Positions 44,701 through 52,649 of a stretch of 64,000 nt of DNA are shown piece by piece. How positions within the stretch are numbered: position 1 is the stretch's first letter; the number at the start of each line of letters is the position of its first letter. A program made the position numbers and the translations under genes. The notes under the pieces were generated by a model, which saw nothing but the letters and a program-made list of their open reading frames with translations, was not told the origin of the DNA and did not search any database. Source of the DNA: Cristatella mucedo (Eukaryota > Bryozoa > Phylactolaemata > Cristatellidae); contig WPIO01000039.1 of NCBI GenBank assembly GCA_009760855.2, forward strand, positions 3,122,501 through 3,186,500, in the 5' to 3' direction.

Positions 44701-45372
44701 AACCGCTCTCCTGACTCGGCTATGCTTCTCACTTTCTATTTGTTGCGTGAATGAAGTCTCGTTAGCTACCGAAAGCCGCTTAGGCTGTGAGTGCCCTCTA
44801 GAAAATTCCCCTTCGTAAAACCCACACACATTTTGTGGCTTTGTGGAATTACAGACGGAGATACATTACATTACGTAGCAGTTCAGAGCTGGGTAGCCTG
44901 AAGTCACGTGAGCATCAAAGCTGGACACATGGACCGGCACTGGAGCTTCGTGACTGCTAGTGGGTCGCCTGCTCTGCTGGTGCCAGATAGTAATGTAATG
45001 TAATGTAGCACACGCTCAGTCGTATGCTCTGCATCTTGAAGCAGCCCAGCCAGCAGCTTCATGCTGTCGACCTGCCTAATTTGTAGGCTACGGCACGATG
45101 CCAAATTCCTGACTATTACGAACCGGAGCCTTCGCGACGCTGCTGCCGTGTCGAGAGCAGCCTGAAGAGAGAGCCTGAGAGAGCTGTTGCCTGAACGCAG
45201 CGCCTGCCCAGCACCTGCCGACTTCTGTCACGCCCCCTCCCCTCCCCTCCCCCCCCCGACAGGCGTTGGCAGCAGCTGCGTGTCTTCGGTCGCAGAGATT
45301 GAGAGCCGCCGCCCATTGCCTGCGTGCCGAACGGAAGGCTCACTGCAGTGGGCCTGTGTCGCCACGATGTAG
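20696..45372 (+). CDS. Predicted membrane protein with five hydrophobic segments, 8 exons, about 393 residues, family not recognised
   Basis: Joined from exons 20696-20799, 22493-22826, 30330-30410, 30626-30686, 33874-33989, 40318-40420, 43543-43815 and 45263-45372. All have GT-AG borders and compatible phases, and the frame closes at TAG. The start sits in a good initiation context (CGACCATGG) in a CpG-rich block. Residues 1-130 are acidic, then Ser/Pro/Gln-rich. Hydrophobic segments lie near 133-157, 169-193, 204-227, 250-268 and 290-311. The short loops between the first three suggest a compact membrane bundle. The last 80 residues are Arg/Ser-rich. I do not recognise a family. Claudin, tetraspanin, TMEM192 and NADSYN-type patterns were considered and do not fit. 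Intron 2 is 7.5 kb and intron 5 is 6.3 kb, both full of repeats. Exons 3 to 5 are the most secure; the join into exon 7 rests on phase and a moderate acceptor. Confidence 0.72.
21607..21690 (-). mobile_element. Decayed LINE-B 3' end
   Basis: ATAATGATAATAGTAATATG followed by GACTCGTCCAAGGCACTTTACGTATGCTG resembles the reverse LINE-B tail with many changes. It lies in intron 1 of the membrane-protein gene. Confidence 0.45.
21960..22236. repeat. CT-rich imperfect microsatellite
   Basis: About 275 bases of (CT)n broken by TTGCTC, GTTCTC and CACTCG variants. It ends 257 bases before the acceptor of exon 2 of the membrane-protein gene. The Leu/Ser and Arg/Glu ORFs on both strands are readings of this repeat. 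Confidence 0.95.
22493..22826 (+). CDS. Membrane-protein gene exon 2 (residues 35-146)
   Basis: After acceptor TTCTCTCTCCAG it reads [20 protein letters not shown], then [21 protein letters not shown] Ser/Pro-rich stretch ([10 protein letters not shown]) follows, and the start of the first hydrophobic segment ([11 protein letters not shown]). It is open for 334 bases and ends at donor GTAGGT in phase 0. Confidence 0.8.
23118..23275 (-). mobile_element. SINE-2 copy (second tRNA-derived SINE)
   Basis: On the minus strand: CCAGGGGTAAAGTTGGTCGC, a B-box-like GAGTTTGAGTCCTGCAG, AAAGCTTTTCTGCTGCTATA and the tail AATGAGGCTGTTAAATCAGC. Copies also lie near 31866, 40590, 47925, 56270 and 57835. Confidence 0.8.
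25190..25282. repeat. (CT)n microsatellite
   Basis: A nearly pure CT array of about 70 bases with CCCCTT-type flanks, in intron 2 of the membrane-protein gene. From 23276 to 25189 nothing else was recognised apart from a short (GT)n near 24660-24692. Confidence 0.95.
25831..26960 (-). pseudogene. hAT-superfamily transposase relic
   Basis: Three minus-strand fragments occur in the order of a hAT transposase. Near 26900 is [20 protein letters not shown] (compare the family's SLTLDEYTS-RNRRY). Near 26600 is [18 protein letters not shown]. From 26277 a 148-codon frame starts [20 protein letters not shown], the conserved K-x-RWNS block, and continues through the helical region. Stops and frameshifts separate them, so no product is made. 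Terminal inverted repeats were not identified. It is unrelated in sequence to the hAT-type element at 5162-6179 as far as can be seen. Confidence 0.85.
27110..27605 (-). mobile_element. LINE-B C-terminal coding fragment
   Basis: The minus strand reads [40 protein letters not shown] and [20 protein letters not shown], then with stops the end of the polyprotein ([22 protein letters not shown]). This is the usual region after the reverse-transcriptase core of CR1/L2/Rex1-like LINEs. The 3' tail is missing or lost. Confidence 0.88.
27889..27958. repeat. (CA)n microsatellite
   Basis: GC then CA dinucleotides with GCAC interruptions, about 70 bases. From 27959 to 29664 I see no supported gene or repeat; ORFs of 148 and 95 codons at 28605-29172 lack splice context and family features. 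Confidence 0.93.
29665..30028 (+). mobile_element. LINE-A 3' end
   Basis: GTATGGACAATAAATTAGCT, GGTCCTAGACTGTGGAACTC, CTGAGCTGCTACTTCC, AAAGCCGCTTAGGCTGTGAG and the tail GTGGAGTTACAGATGGAGATACG follow the LINE-A pattern. It is truncated at the 5' side and lies 300 bases upstream of exon 3 of the membrane-protein gene. Confidence 0.85.
30330..30410 (+). CDS. Membrane-protein gene exon 3 (residues 147-173)
   Basis: Acceptor CACTCTTGCAG, 27 codons reading [20 protein letters not shown] and SSQLVLA, donor GTGAGT. It completes hydrophobic segment 1, gives a short polar loop and starts segment 2. Confidence 0.8.
30626..30686 (+). CDS. Membrane-protein gene exon 4 (residues 174-193)
   Basis: Acceptor TTTGTTTGCAG, reading [20 protein letters not shown], donor GTAAGT in phase 1. 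This is the core of hydrophobic segment 2. Confidence 0.8.
31687..31856. repeat. (TA)n / AGCTGATATATA / (TG)n compound repeat
   Basis: A TA array, then four spaced copies of TATAGCTGATA, more TA, then (TG)n to 31856. A SINE-2 copy follows directly. Confidence 0.95.
31866..32025 (-). mobile_element. SINE-2 copy
   Basis: Plus-strand reading TGAACAGCCTCATTTATACA, GCCGCAGAAGAGCTTTAATG, then GGTCATGAAGAGTGAGCACC is the reverse complement of SINE-2. It is about as well preserved as the copy at 23118. Confidence 0.82.
32490..33450 (+). mobile_element. LINE-A fragment: reverse transcriptase to 3' end
   Basis: The plus strand reads [20 protein letters not shown] (the YADDTQL region of a LINE reverse transcriptase), then [10 protein letters not shown] and [16 protein letters not shown], then the LINE-A C-terminus and 3' UTR to GTTACAGCCAGAGATATGTTACATT. 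Many stops and frameshifts. The SWMSAN motif places LINE-A with CR1/L2/Rex1-like elements. Confidence 0.85.
33874..33989 (+). CDS. Membrane-protein gene exon 5 (residues 194-232)
   Basis: Acceptor TTTCTGTGTAG, reading [20 protein letters not shown] and [19 protein letters not shown], donor GTGAGC. An alternative donor six bases earlier (CAA|GTAAAG) keeps the same phase and would drop Val-Lys. Hydrophobic segment 3. Confidence 0.8.
34108..34245 (+). mobile_element. SINE-1 copy, long subfamily
   Basis: TGGCTTGGCCCAGTGTGTAA head, GTGGGCTCAAGCCCCATGGC B-box region and GAAGCACCTGATTTGAAATC...CTTGGGGTGCTATACG tail. It contains the additional GGTGAATGTATTTCATGA segment seen also at 42735 and 63235. 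It lies about 120 bases after exon 5 of the membrane-protein gene. Confidence 0.82.
34670..34950 (+). mobile_element. LINE-A 3' end
   Basis: GACTACTCTCCTGCTGCCGA, GAGCTGCTGCTTCCGTACTA, AAAGCCGCCCAGGCTTTGAG and the tail GTTACAGCCGGAGATGCATTACATTACATTA. A short 5'-truncated copy. Confidence 0.85.
35620..35730. repeat. (TA)n and (CA)n compound repeat
   Basis: Several TA arrays separated by GTTATGTT, TTTCGTTGG and a CACACACA block. Between 34951 and 35619 nothing was recognised. Confidence 0.93.
35800..36870 (-). mobile_element. LINE-A reverse-transcriptase fragment
   Basis: On the minus strand: [20 protein letters not shown] (the first catalytic block of LINE reverse transcriptases), [27 protein letters not shown], then, after a 305-base interruption, [20 protein letters not shown] and ACLTDLI. 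Stops are present. The interruption falls within the YADD-type active-site block and is the LTR-like element listed separately. Further 3' parts run to about 35800. Confidence 0.88.
36231..36535. mobile_element. Solo-LTR-like element, copy 2, inserted in LINE-A
   Basis: The element starts TGTTGAGATCGTAATAGAGA and ends ACACACAACA, with TG...CA termini. The LINE-A bases AAGTG precede it (36226-36230) and recur right after it (36535-36539, one base ambiguous), as a 4-5 base target duplication. The homologous copy is at 13672-13979. A (CA)n at 36511-36531 has grown inside the right end, and a G12 run at about 36311 is internal. It has no coding capacity. Confidence 0.8.
37150..37815 (+). mobile_element. 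LINE-B 3' end, longest preserved copy
   Basis: The plus strand reads decayed LVQNSAA-type sequence, [55 protein letters not shown] and [19 protein letters not shown]. The 3' UTR then runs through GTGATTCGTCCTTGATG, GCATGCTGACCC, GCCTAGAAAGAGATTGAG and GGGCGCTTTATCAAGTGCAT, ending in (ATT)n. It is the best reference for LINE-B in this window. Confidence 0.92.
38760..39175 (-). mobile_element. LINE-B 3' end
   Basis: It begins with (AAT)n, then TGATAAAGCGCCATTAGAGA and CTCTTTCTAGGTGCTTTACA. The 3' UTR follows in reverse (CATGCAAGTGTGGTTAGTGG, GACGAATCACATGGACCCAC), and then TTTGGGAGCATACAAACTAA and GTCTCCAAAGGATTTGAGGT from the ORF end. From 39176 to 40317 I see no gene or repeat that I can name. 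Confidence 0.88.
40318..40420 (+). CDS. Membrane-protein gene exon 6 (residues 233-266)
   Basis: Acceptor TTTGCTCGTGCAG, reading [20 protein letters not shown] and [14 protein letters not shown], donor GTAAGT in phase 1. It gives a polar loop followed by hydrophobic segment 4. Confidence 0.75.
40590..40705 (+). mobile_element. SINE-2 copy
   Basis: CCCAGGGGTAAGTTTCTTGC, ACCCAGGTCGAGGGTTGGTG, GCAGCGGGCAATTCTTTACA and GGTTCTTCTGCCACTTTATA match the SINE-2 pattern, with a damaged B box. It lies 170 bases after exon 6 of the membrane-protein gene. Confidence 0.75.
42175..42725 (+). mobile_element. LINE-B 3' end, diverged
   Basis: GATGCAAAACTCAGTAGCTA, CTCACCGACCTGCACTAACT, CCATCAAGCAGCATATCGAC and AAGCTTGGAACTCTCGACTG read as the LINE-B C-terminus. 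The tail hairpin near 42690 is badly eroded. It abuts a SINE-1 copy. Confidence 0.8.
42735..42890 (+). mobile_element. SINE-1 copy, long subfamily
   Basis: ATGGTTCGACCCAGTGATTA head, GTCAATGTGAATGTATTTGA insert, GTGGGCTCGAGCCTCGTGCC B-box region, GAAGCGCCTGAATAGAGATT tail. It follows the LINE-B end at 42725 with almost no gap. Confidence 0.83.
43543..43815 (+). CDS. Membrane-protein gene exon 7 (residues 267-357)
   Basis: From acceptor CTCTGTTCGTAG, the only one nearby that fits the incoming phase, it reads [20 protein letters not shown], then hydrophobic [21 protein letters not shown] basic, Ser-rich tail follows ([20 protein letters not shown]). Donor GTATGT, phase 1. A stronger-looking acceptor just before the internal ATG at 43617 would break the frame. 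Confidence 0.65.
44325..44880 (+). mobile_element. LINE-A 3' end
   Basis: [60 protein letters not shown] and FCSAGPRL, then the 3' UTR to GGAATTACAGACGGAGATAC and ATTACATTAC. The reading frame is open for 144 codons. It lies in intron 7 of the membrane-protein gene, whose GC-rich first part (43816-44320) shows no feature. Confidence 0.9.
45263..45372 (+). CDS. Membrane-protein gene exon 8, C-terminus (residues 358-393) and stop
   Basis: After a long C-rich tract and acceptor CGACAG it reads [20 protein letters not shown] and [15 protein letters not shown], then TAG. The incoming one-base phase fits. No polyadenylation site was located confidently downstream. Confidence 0.68.
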
Positions 45373-46810
45373 GATGAAGAGTCGAGCGACGCAGACGTGC
45401 CATTTTCACGTCGAAGCTAACTGTTGCTGCTGCATCCGGCGTGGCAATTGCTTCCACGACACCATTGCACTGTCTCAGGTGCTAGTGCCTGCTTACTTCG
45501 TGCTGCGGCATTTTGCTGCATTCTTTTTCGACGTTCACATTGTTGTCAAGTTGTGTCTTGGCTGTAGCTGTTTCCTCGTGTTTACAAGTTTACTGCGTTA
45601 CAGGAGTGCCTTTGAAGAAGTAAAAACGTGGCGTTTTCTGTAATCCGTTCCTTCGGAGAGAGACTCGCCTGTCTGTGACACTTCTTTTTCTTTTATGGTC
45701 GCACAGGCATTTTTGCTTGTATTTCTTTTGCTCGGCCATCGCTTACATAATAGCCCACATACAGCCGTGCCAGACGATATATTTTCTATACTATATACCA
45801 TAATTTACCATGGTGCTGGATACTTGGGTGTGTTTCTAGCTTCGTGCGGTTTTCGTTATTCCTTGGCTTTTGACCTTTCTCAGTATCAGTTGACAATTGA
45901 TAACACACATACGATCAGCCCTTTCATGTTGGCCTCGTTGTGGCTTTGGTTTCACTGTATTCCATGGCTGCACATGGACCATGGTGAAACGCATCTAAGC
46001 TCGCCGCATGTCAGGAAACATAGAGAAACAATAAGAGCCATATTTGGACATGGCTGTCAACAGGTTCCTTTTAGCAGTGCATTGTTCGGGTGCCACTCTT
46101 CAACCGATGCCAGCATAAACACTTGTCTGCACTCGGAAAAGAGGTTTTTGAGCTGCTTTTCCATGCCTGCTAATGGTCCATGAATGAGTGACCACGAAGC
46201 GGAGTAGGCGTCGCCAGTCTACAGTTTTGTGATGGCTGCTCATTGTTTCAATGCATTTTCTGATCGATGATGTACGCCTAGATGGTTTTCGATGCCTGGC
46301 CAGGCAGCAGCAGGTTGCCAGCCGTGTTTATGATAGTGGCAACGCCGACAATAGCAGTCGAGTGCCTGCTATCGTCGCATGTCGCAGCTGCTGCTACCGA
46401 CCTGCGACGTAGTTCCGGTGTGCTGTACAGTGACTGGCTATCGAGCTTTCTAAAATGCTTTGCCGAAACCGGACATTGTCTATGAACGCATGCTTGTGAA
46501 TTTAGAACAGGAAGTGGAACCGCCGAGGAACTTCTGGAATACCTTTATGGCTTCTAGATTTTTGAAAGCTGTCAGCAGGGGCTAGCTACGACTCGAATCA
46601 ACTCTTGCGGCTGACGACGTTTGAAAAAAGACGTCACATTGGCTTGAGAACTGCTGGATTTAGAGAGAGAGAGAGAGAGCTACACTGCAATTAGCAGATA
46701 TCGTATCGCCGGATAGCTAATGAAGAACCCTTTAAGGCCCACGCGACTGTAATCGGTAATTTTTCAGGTGGTCAAACCTCGGCCATTGGGCATAACTCCA
46801 ATATTCGCTT

Positions 46811-46848
46811 GAGTTTAATCTTGCACTCCATTGTGCAAGATTAAACTC
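46811..46848. repeat. Perfect inverted repeat, 16-bp arms, 6-nt loop
   Basis: GAGTTTAATCTTGCAC, loop TCCATT, then GTGCAAGATTAAACTC, with no mismatch. It is not inside any recognised mobile element. The stretch 45373-46810 otherwise shows only an isolated 162-codon ORF (45695-46183) and a short (GA)n at 46664. Confidence 0.95.
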
Positions 46849-46997
46849 GTATTAGTAAGCCGAGAGTAGAGTAACTGCCCCTGGTCTTACACTTAAGGTG
46901 TCATAATTTTAAGTGGTAATTATCCGAAACCGTAACCGTTAGCCTTCTGCGTGCTAACACGAAGCTAAGAAAGCATGAAGTACGTCAGGTGGCAGCA

Positions 46998-47165
46998 TTT
47001 AATAATAATAATGCACTTGATAAAGCGCCCTCAGAGAACTCAATCTCTTTCTAGGCGCTTTACACTTGCTGCAAGGGAAGCACGATTGAATGGTGAGTAA
47101 TATCATGCTTGATAAACATGAATAACATGGTTAAGATTGACATGTACAGGGTGAGCATGTAATGT
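46998..47165 (-). mobile_element. LINE-B 3' end
   Basis: AATAATAATGCACTTGATAA, AGCGCCCTCAGAGAACTCAA, TCTCTTTCTAGGCGCTTTAC, then ACACTTGCTGCAAGGGAAGCACGATTGAATGG. Both hairpin stems are intact in this copy. Confidence 0.88.
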
Positions 47166-47496
47166 CACTTGGAAAGCTTGCAGCTGCACGCCGTAGCCAT
47201 GTTACCCGGAAGATATATCGAAACCTATCTAACAAGAACCACTTGTTTAGCCTCAGAAATAGGGTCGCACTCTTTAAAAAAAAATGTTACCATCACGAAC
47301 TCAGGCGTGTGAGCCGAAGGAATATTATTCGCTAGATAGTTATCTATATTTGCTATATTTATATTTGCAATGTCGTCTATCGGCAAAGTCGTCATTTACT
47401 ACTCCGTCCATTAAAAAGTGGCAGCCACGTCTGGAGAGTCTGGCTCTTCGAAGCTGCACTCACGCCGAGGGCGCTTAGCTCGGAAGTCTTGCAGAT

Positions 47497-47640
47497 AAAA
47501 TAATAAATGATTAATCTGTATAGCGTCCTTAGAGAACTTAATTTTTATTCAGGCACTTCACGTATGCCTCGGGGCTCGAGCCCACGACCTCAGCCAAACC
47601 TTGGTGGGAGCGAGCCCCTTAACTGCAGGACTCCTTAAGG
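47497..47640 (-). mobile_element. SINE-1 copy
   Basis: AATAATAAATGATTAATCTG, AGCGTCCTTAGAGAACTTAA, TATTCAGGCACTTCACGTAT, then GGGGCTCGAGCCCACGACCT and AGCCAAACCTTGGTGGGAGC: SINE-1 in reverse, ending near TTAACTGCAGGACTCC. Confidence 0.82.
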
Positions 47641-47665
47641 CTTGTTTTGGAGATATTATAGTACT

Positions 47666-47703
47666 CAAGATCAATATACAGTATTTACTGTATATTGATC
47701 TTG
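47666..47703. repeat. Perfect inverted repeat, 18-bp arms, 2-nt centre
   Basis: CAAGATCAATATACAGTA, centre TT, then TACTGTATATTGATCTTG, without mismatch. It lies directly beside the SINE-1 copy and 817 bases from the hairpin at 46811. It has no other copy in this window that I could find. Confidence 0.95.
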
Positions 47704-47924
47704 TCACCCGGAACTGTAAGAGCAGAAGATAACTCGCCGTGCGGCACCGAGTCTTCCGATTCGGCGATAAAGCGTACTGACACGCTGGCGTGCTACATCA
47801 GCCAGACTATGACTACCTGGAAATATATCACCGGTTCCTGAATCATTATAATTAAGAACCGGTTAATTAATCTTGGGCTAGGCAGCATAAAAAAGCGCGA
47901 CTCGTGGAACAGTTTGTCGCTGGG

Positions 47925-48072
47925 TCACAGACCAGGGGTAAGGTACTTGTTCTTCATGACCCAGGTCGTGGGTTCGAGTCCTGCAGTGGTCAATTCCTTA
48001 TTGACCACTGCAGACGGCGGCCCCGAAGGCTCTTCTGCAGCTACATAAAAATGAAGCTGCTAAATCAGCTCA
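47925..48072 (+). mobile_element. SINE-2 copy
   Basis: ACCAGGGGTAAGGTACTTGT, ATGACCCAGGTCGTGGGTTC (intact B box GGGTTCGAGTCC), CTGCAGTGGTCAATTCCTTA, AGGCTCTTCTGCAGCTACAT and AATGAAGCTGCTAAATCAGC. It is the clearest SINE-2 copy. Confidence 0.85.
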
Positions 48073-48472
48073 CCTTCATTAGTGGAGCTGCACTCGGCGC
48101 TTCAAATAGAGCTGTGCGCTAAGGCTGGTGTAGTACACACACTGGTGCCCCTCCTTCCGCGGCTTCCTTGGTCGACGCTAGCTTCGCGAACTTGCTGTAT
48201 TGAGGTATGGGTATGGGCTGTAAGTGCATGCGTTGAGCGCTGTACTGAGATTGGTGGCATATATATGAGAGCTCTCGATTGCTGCCCTTCTCCTCCAACA
48301 TCCATCGATCGGCATGCACCTGCACGTATCGATGAGGCAGCAACAACGTCGAGGCGCCGGCCTCGCTGCCATTCCTCGCTCTGTCAGCGAGGCCTAGCGC
48401 CGTTGCGAGCGCTGGCCGCCCGCCGTTAGGGTAATTAATTCATAAGCCGCTACACTACCGTATCGGTTCGCT

Positions 48473-48600
48473 GACTGCCTATCTAGCGGTTAAGGTGCTC
48501 GCCCGACCAAGGTCGTGGGTTCGAGCCCCGTGGCACATGTGAAGCGACTAAATAGAGATTAGGTTCTCTTAGGGCGCTATACAAATGAATCATATTTATA
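48473..48600 (+). mobile_element. SINE-1 copy, short subfamily
   Basis: TGCCTATCTAGCGGTTAAGG, CGACCAAGGTCGTGGGTTCG, GAAGCGACTAAATAGAGATT, GTTCTCTTAGGGCGCTATAC, then AAATGAATCATATTTATATTT. Both the A-box and B-box regions are intact. Nothing was recognised from 48601 to 49317. Confidence 0.88.
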
Positions 48601-49317
48601 TTTATATTTTATCGACCGGGGCCGATGCGCGACGACCAGTTGGATGTGCCGCATGTTTTTATAGTGAATGCACCCGAACGCAATTGCGGCATTTCGTCGG
48701 CCTGTCGCACTGCTACGACGAACAAGTGTAGCGGTTCCGAAGTACGTCGTCCACGCATAAGTAGCGGCGGCGTAACGTAGGGGTGATTGCATAACTGGTC
48801 GGCCGCTTGAACGCTACCGGCGTTTGTGCTCCTTGCCGCCTCTTTAAGGATACGCGAATAAACTTCGACGGCGTTTACGGACGGATGCGGGTTTCTTCAC
48901 TTGCCTTGGGTTTAAGTATGATACTCGGCCGGGTCGTGACCCGAGTCAAGGTTCGGGCCACTAGAAAGGCGCGTCGGAAGCGCCAACGAGCTACCTTTTA
49001 GACAGTCGATCGATAACTTCCGTTGGCAAAGACGGTAGCGGGCAGTCTTGCACTTGCACCAGGCATACTCCCAATATTGCTTCACGTAGGAGGATATTTT
49101 AGACGCCGCTGCGCAAGCAGGCCGAGCAAGTCGGCCACGTCGCCTGCTCATTAATGTCGCGAGCCTCAGTAAGCGACGCCTGCAGGTGGCCAGTGGCCGC
49201 AAGCTCGTCGCTTCTACAGCTTTTACCGCTCTACGGCGGACTAGTTAGACAGTTGCAAGAGTAGTATGAGCAGTCACTCGACGACTTTCTTGCTCGATCG
49301 CAGAGTAGGTAGGTCGG

Positions 49318-50598
<1,281 letters not shown>

Positions 50599-50875
50599 AG
50601 AGGCGACAGGCCGAGCGGCTAGCGTTCAAACTCGTCGAGGAAAAACCACGTCGGCCAACTCAGTTGATCAGCGGCAGTATCGGCGTCTCCGAGCCGACAC
50701 GCCGACCTTCAGCGGCCAGTGCTCGTCTCGGCATACCGGCCATCGATTGAACGAGAGCATGAGTTATTGTGCTTTCGCGGGTGGCACCCATCGATTTGAG
50801 CGAGGCCGCCTGTGTTGGCGGCGGCGGGCTGCGCTCGGAGGCAGGACGTCGCGTCACAGGCGATCGCCGAATGCC

Positions 50876-51715
50876 ATGTCGGATGCGTCCACCGCAGCGT
50901 CGGCGTCGGGCTCCAGCCAGGCGATCGCGATCGTAGCCGGCTACGTGTTCGGCGGAATAGGCGTGCTGCTCGTACTGCTGCTCGCATGCGTCGTCGTGCG
51001 TCGGGTAAGGTTTCGCTCTGCCCGGAAGTACATCAAGGAGCAGAGCGAGCGCTCCGTTCCCATGCAGAGGCCTCTGAGCGGCAAGAGCGACTCGGCGGCG
51101 GCGGCGCGGGGCAGCAGCGGAGGCGTCGGCGACAGGCCCGGCAGCACCGCGACTCAGGCCGGGCGCAGCCGGCCGAGCAGCGCCGACGCCAGCGCCGCAG
51201 CCGGCGGCGGATCGGTCGAAGCAGACCGCCCGCGCTCGCGCTACATCGAAGTACGCGAGAGGCGCTTGCAGCTGAGGCAGCAGGCACGACAGCAGAAGGC
51301 CTTGGAGAAAGAGAGGAGAAAGGACGCGAAGCTGAGCCGAGCGAGAACGGCGGCGCCGGCGGCGGGCCGCTCCGCCGCCGATGTCTTGCCGCCGATCGCC
51401 GACACCGTGCGGCGGGCTCGCACGAACCTCGAATCGACCGGCTCGAGGCGCACCGGCAGCAGTGGAGCCGGCGGCGGCGGCGGCGGCGGCAGGGGGGCGA
51501 CGAATCCCATTTACTACATCACCGAATCCTCGTTGGGCTACTCTGACCACCCGGATGCCGTGCCCGCACTGCCCGGCGACGTCGACGACGAGCTGGCCGA
51601 CTCGTGGACGTCGCGTCACACGGTACTGGTCGAGGTGCACGCCAAGAGCTCGCTCGGCGCAAAGGGAGGAATAATTGTGCTGGACACCGACGCCGACGAC
51701 GACGCCGACGTGTAG
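50876..51715 (+). CDS. Intronless single-pass membrane protein, 279 residues, family not recognised
   Basis: A single open frame without introns. The chosen Met starts a 15-residue Ser/Ala-rich N-terminus, then a transmembrane helix at about 16-41 (AIAIVAGYVFGGIGVLLVLL) stopped by RRVRFRSARKY, so the rest should face the cytosol. Residues 122-157 form a highly charged helix (RERRLQLRQQARQQKALEKE). A poly-Gly stretch lies near 199-207. N210-P-I-Y213 is an NPxY-type motif, the kind bound by PTB domains or endocytic adaptors. The tail is acidic (DTDADDDADV). An upstream in-frame ATG at 50759 would add 39 Arg-rich residues; the shorter start gives a more usual topology. The plus strand is preferred over a 388-codon antisense ORF because of the clean helix, stop-transfer and charged tail. 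Base composition is far more GC-rich than the flanks. The lack of introns could mean retroposition or an ancestrally intronless gene. Confidence 0.72.
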   Translation: MSDASTAASASGSSQAIAIVAGYVFGGIGVLLVLLLACVVVRRVRFRSARKYIKEQSERSVPMQRPLSGKSDSAAAARGSSGGVGDRPGSTATQAGRSRPSSADASAAAGGGSVEADRPRSRYIEVRERRLQLRQQARQQKALEKERRKDAKLSRARTAAPAAGRSAADVLPPIADTVRRARTNLESTGSRRTGSSGAGGGGGGGRGATNPIYYITESSLGYSDHPDAVPALPGDVDDELADSWTSRHTVLVEVHAKSSLGAKGGIIVLDTDADDDADV

Positions 51716-52059
51716 CGGAGATGCCTCCCGAGCGCGTCGCGCGGCTCCACTCGCCCACACACGACACTCTCGCTCGGGCCGCCGCTCGCCCGCCCGCCCG
51801 CCGGGAGCGCCGACGGACGCGGTCATTCCGCGCCCTCGGGCGGCGCCCCAGAGCTTTCGGCCGCCGGCGCGCTCGGCAGACCGACCCGCGACCGTCGCCG
51901 CAGCGTCGAGGTCAGGCGCGAGCGCGCCGCCGGGGCTGCCCGGATTTCCAGTCCACGTGACTTGTGCTGCGGAGGCGAGCGGAGTGCGGAAGTCGAGCTA
52001 CTTCTTGCTTTACCTATGTGTATATGTGTATGTGTCTGCATACGCGACTACCCACAGCA

Positions 52060-52495
52060 ACAATGACTAAGTGAGCGACACGCTGAGCAGTTTTCTAGAG
52101 TGAACTCGGAGCCTAAGCGGCTTTTGGCGCGAATACGGCGGCGAACGGACTCCGTCTCACTCAGAGCAGAGAAAGTGAAAAGAACGGCTAAGTCAAGGGG
52201 GGGGGGGCAGTCGAGGGCATGGAAGTAACGGCGCAGCACGACTGCGAAGGGTGTGCTCTTGAGCTGGCAGCAGGCGAGAAGATGCCGTTGTGTAAGAATT
52301 TCGACAATTGTGATAGTCGATAGCTGGACAGTCTTGGACCTGCAGAGCAAAAGCATCTGATCTGGGCCACGTTCTGAGCCGGCCTGCCGTCTCTGCGATT
52401 CACACAGGATAGAGCTCGACCGAATGGGAAATCTCTCTTCGAGCGGGTCTTGCTAATGACTAGCCGCCTTCGCGCCGTGAATACTGTCGACAGTC
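52060..52495 (-). mobile_element. LINE-A 3'-end fragment, decayed
   Basis: The minus strand reads [29 protein letters not shown] and AVTSMPSTA, the LINE-A C-terminal pattern. In plus orientation it begins AGTTTTCTAGAGTGAACTCG, the reverse of the GAGTTCGCTATAGAAAACT region. A G10 run lies near 52197. The ATTACATTA tail is missing. Confidence 0.75.
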
Positions 52496-52649
52496 GTCGT
52501 CTCCAGCTGAGCAAACATCGTCTGCGCCTAGCCTTGTCACTACTGCTTCTAGGCCTTAGCGAAAGAGCTAGGTACTCTCATTTTGTGACCGCGGTCGTGG
52601 GTTTGTGTACAGCTGTAAGCGGCACGTCATTGCGTACTCCAAGAGGCTA

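Noticed and set aside
50660-51826. 388-codon minus-strand ORF antisense to the intronless gene
   Set aside because: Ala/Arg-rich composition typical of the complement of GC-rich coding sequence; it lacks the clean transmembrane helix, stop-transfer and acidic tail seen on the plus strand.
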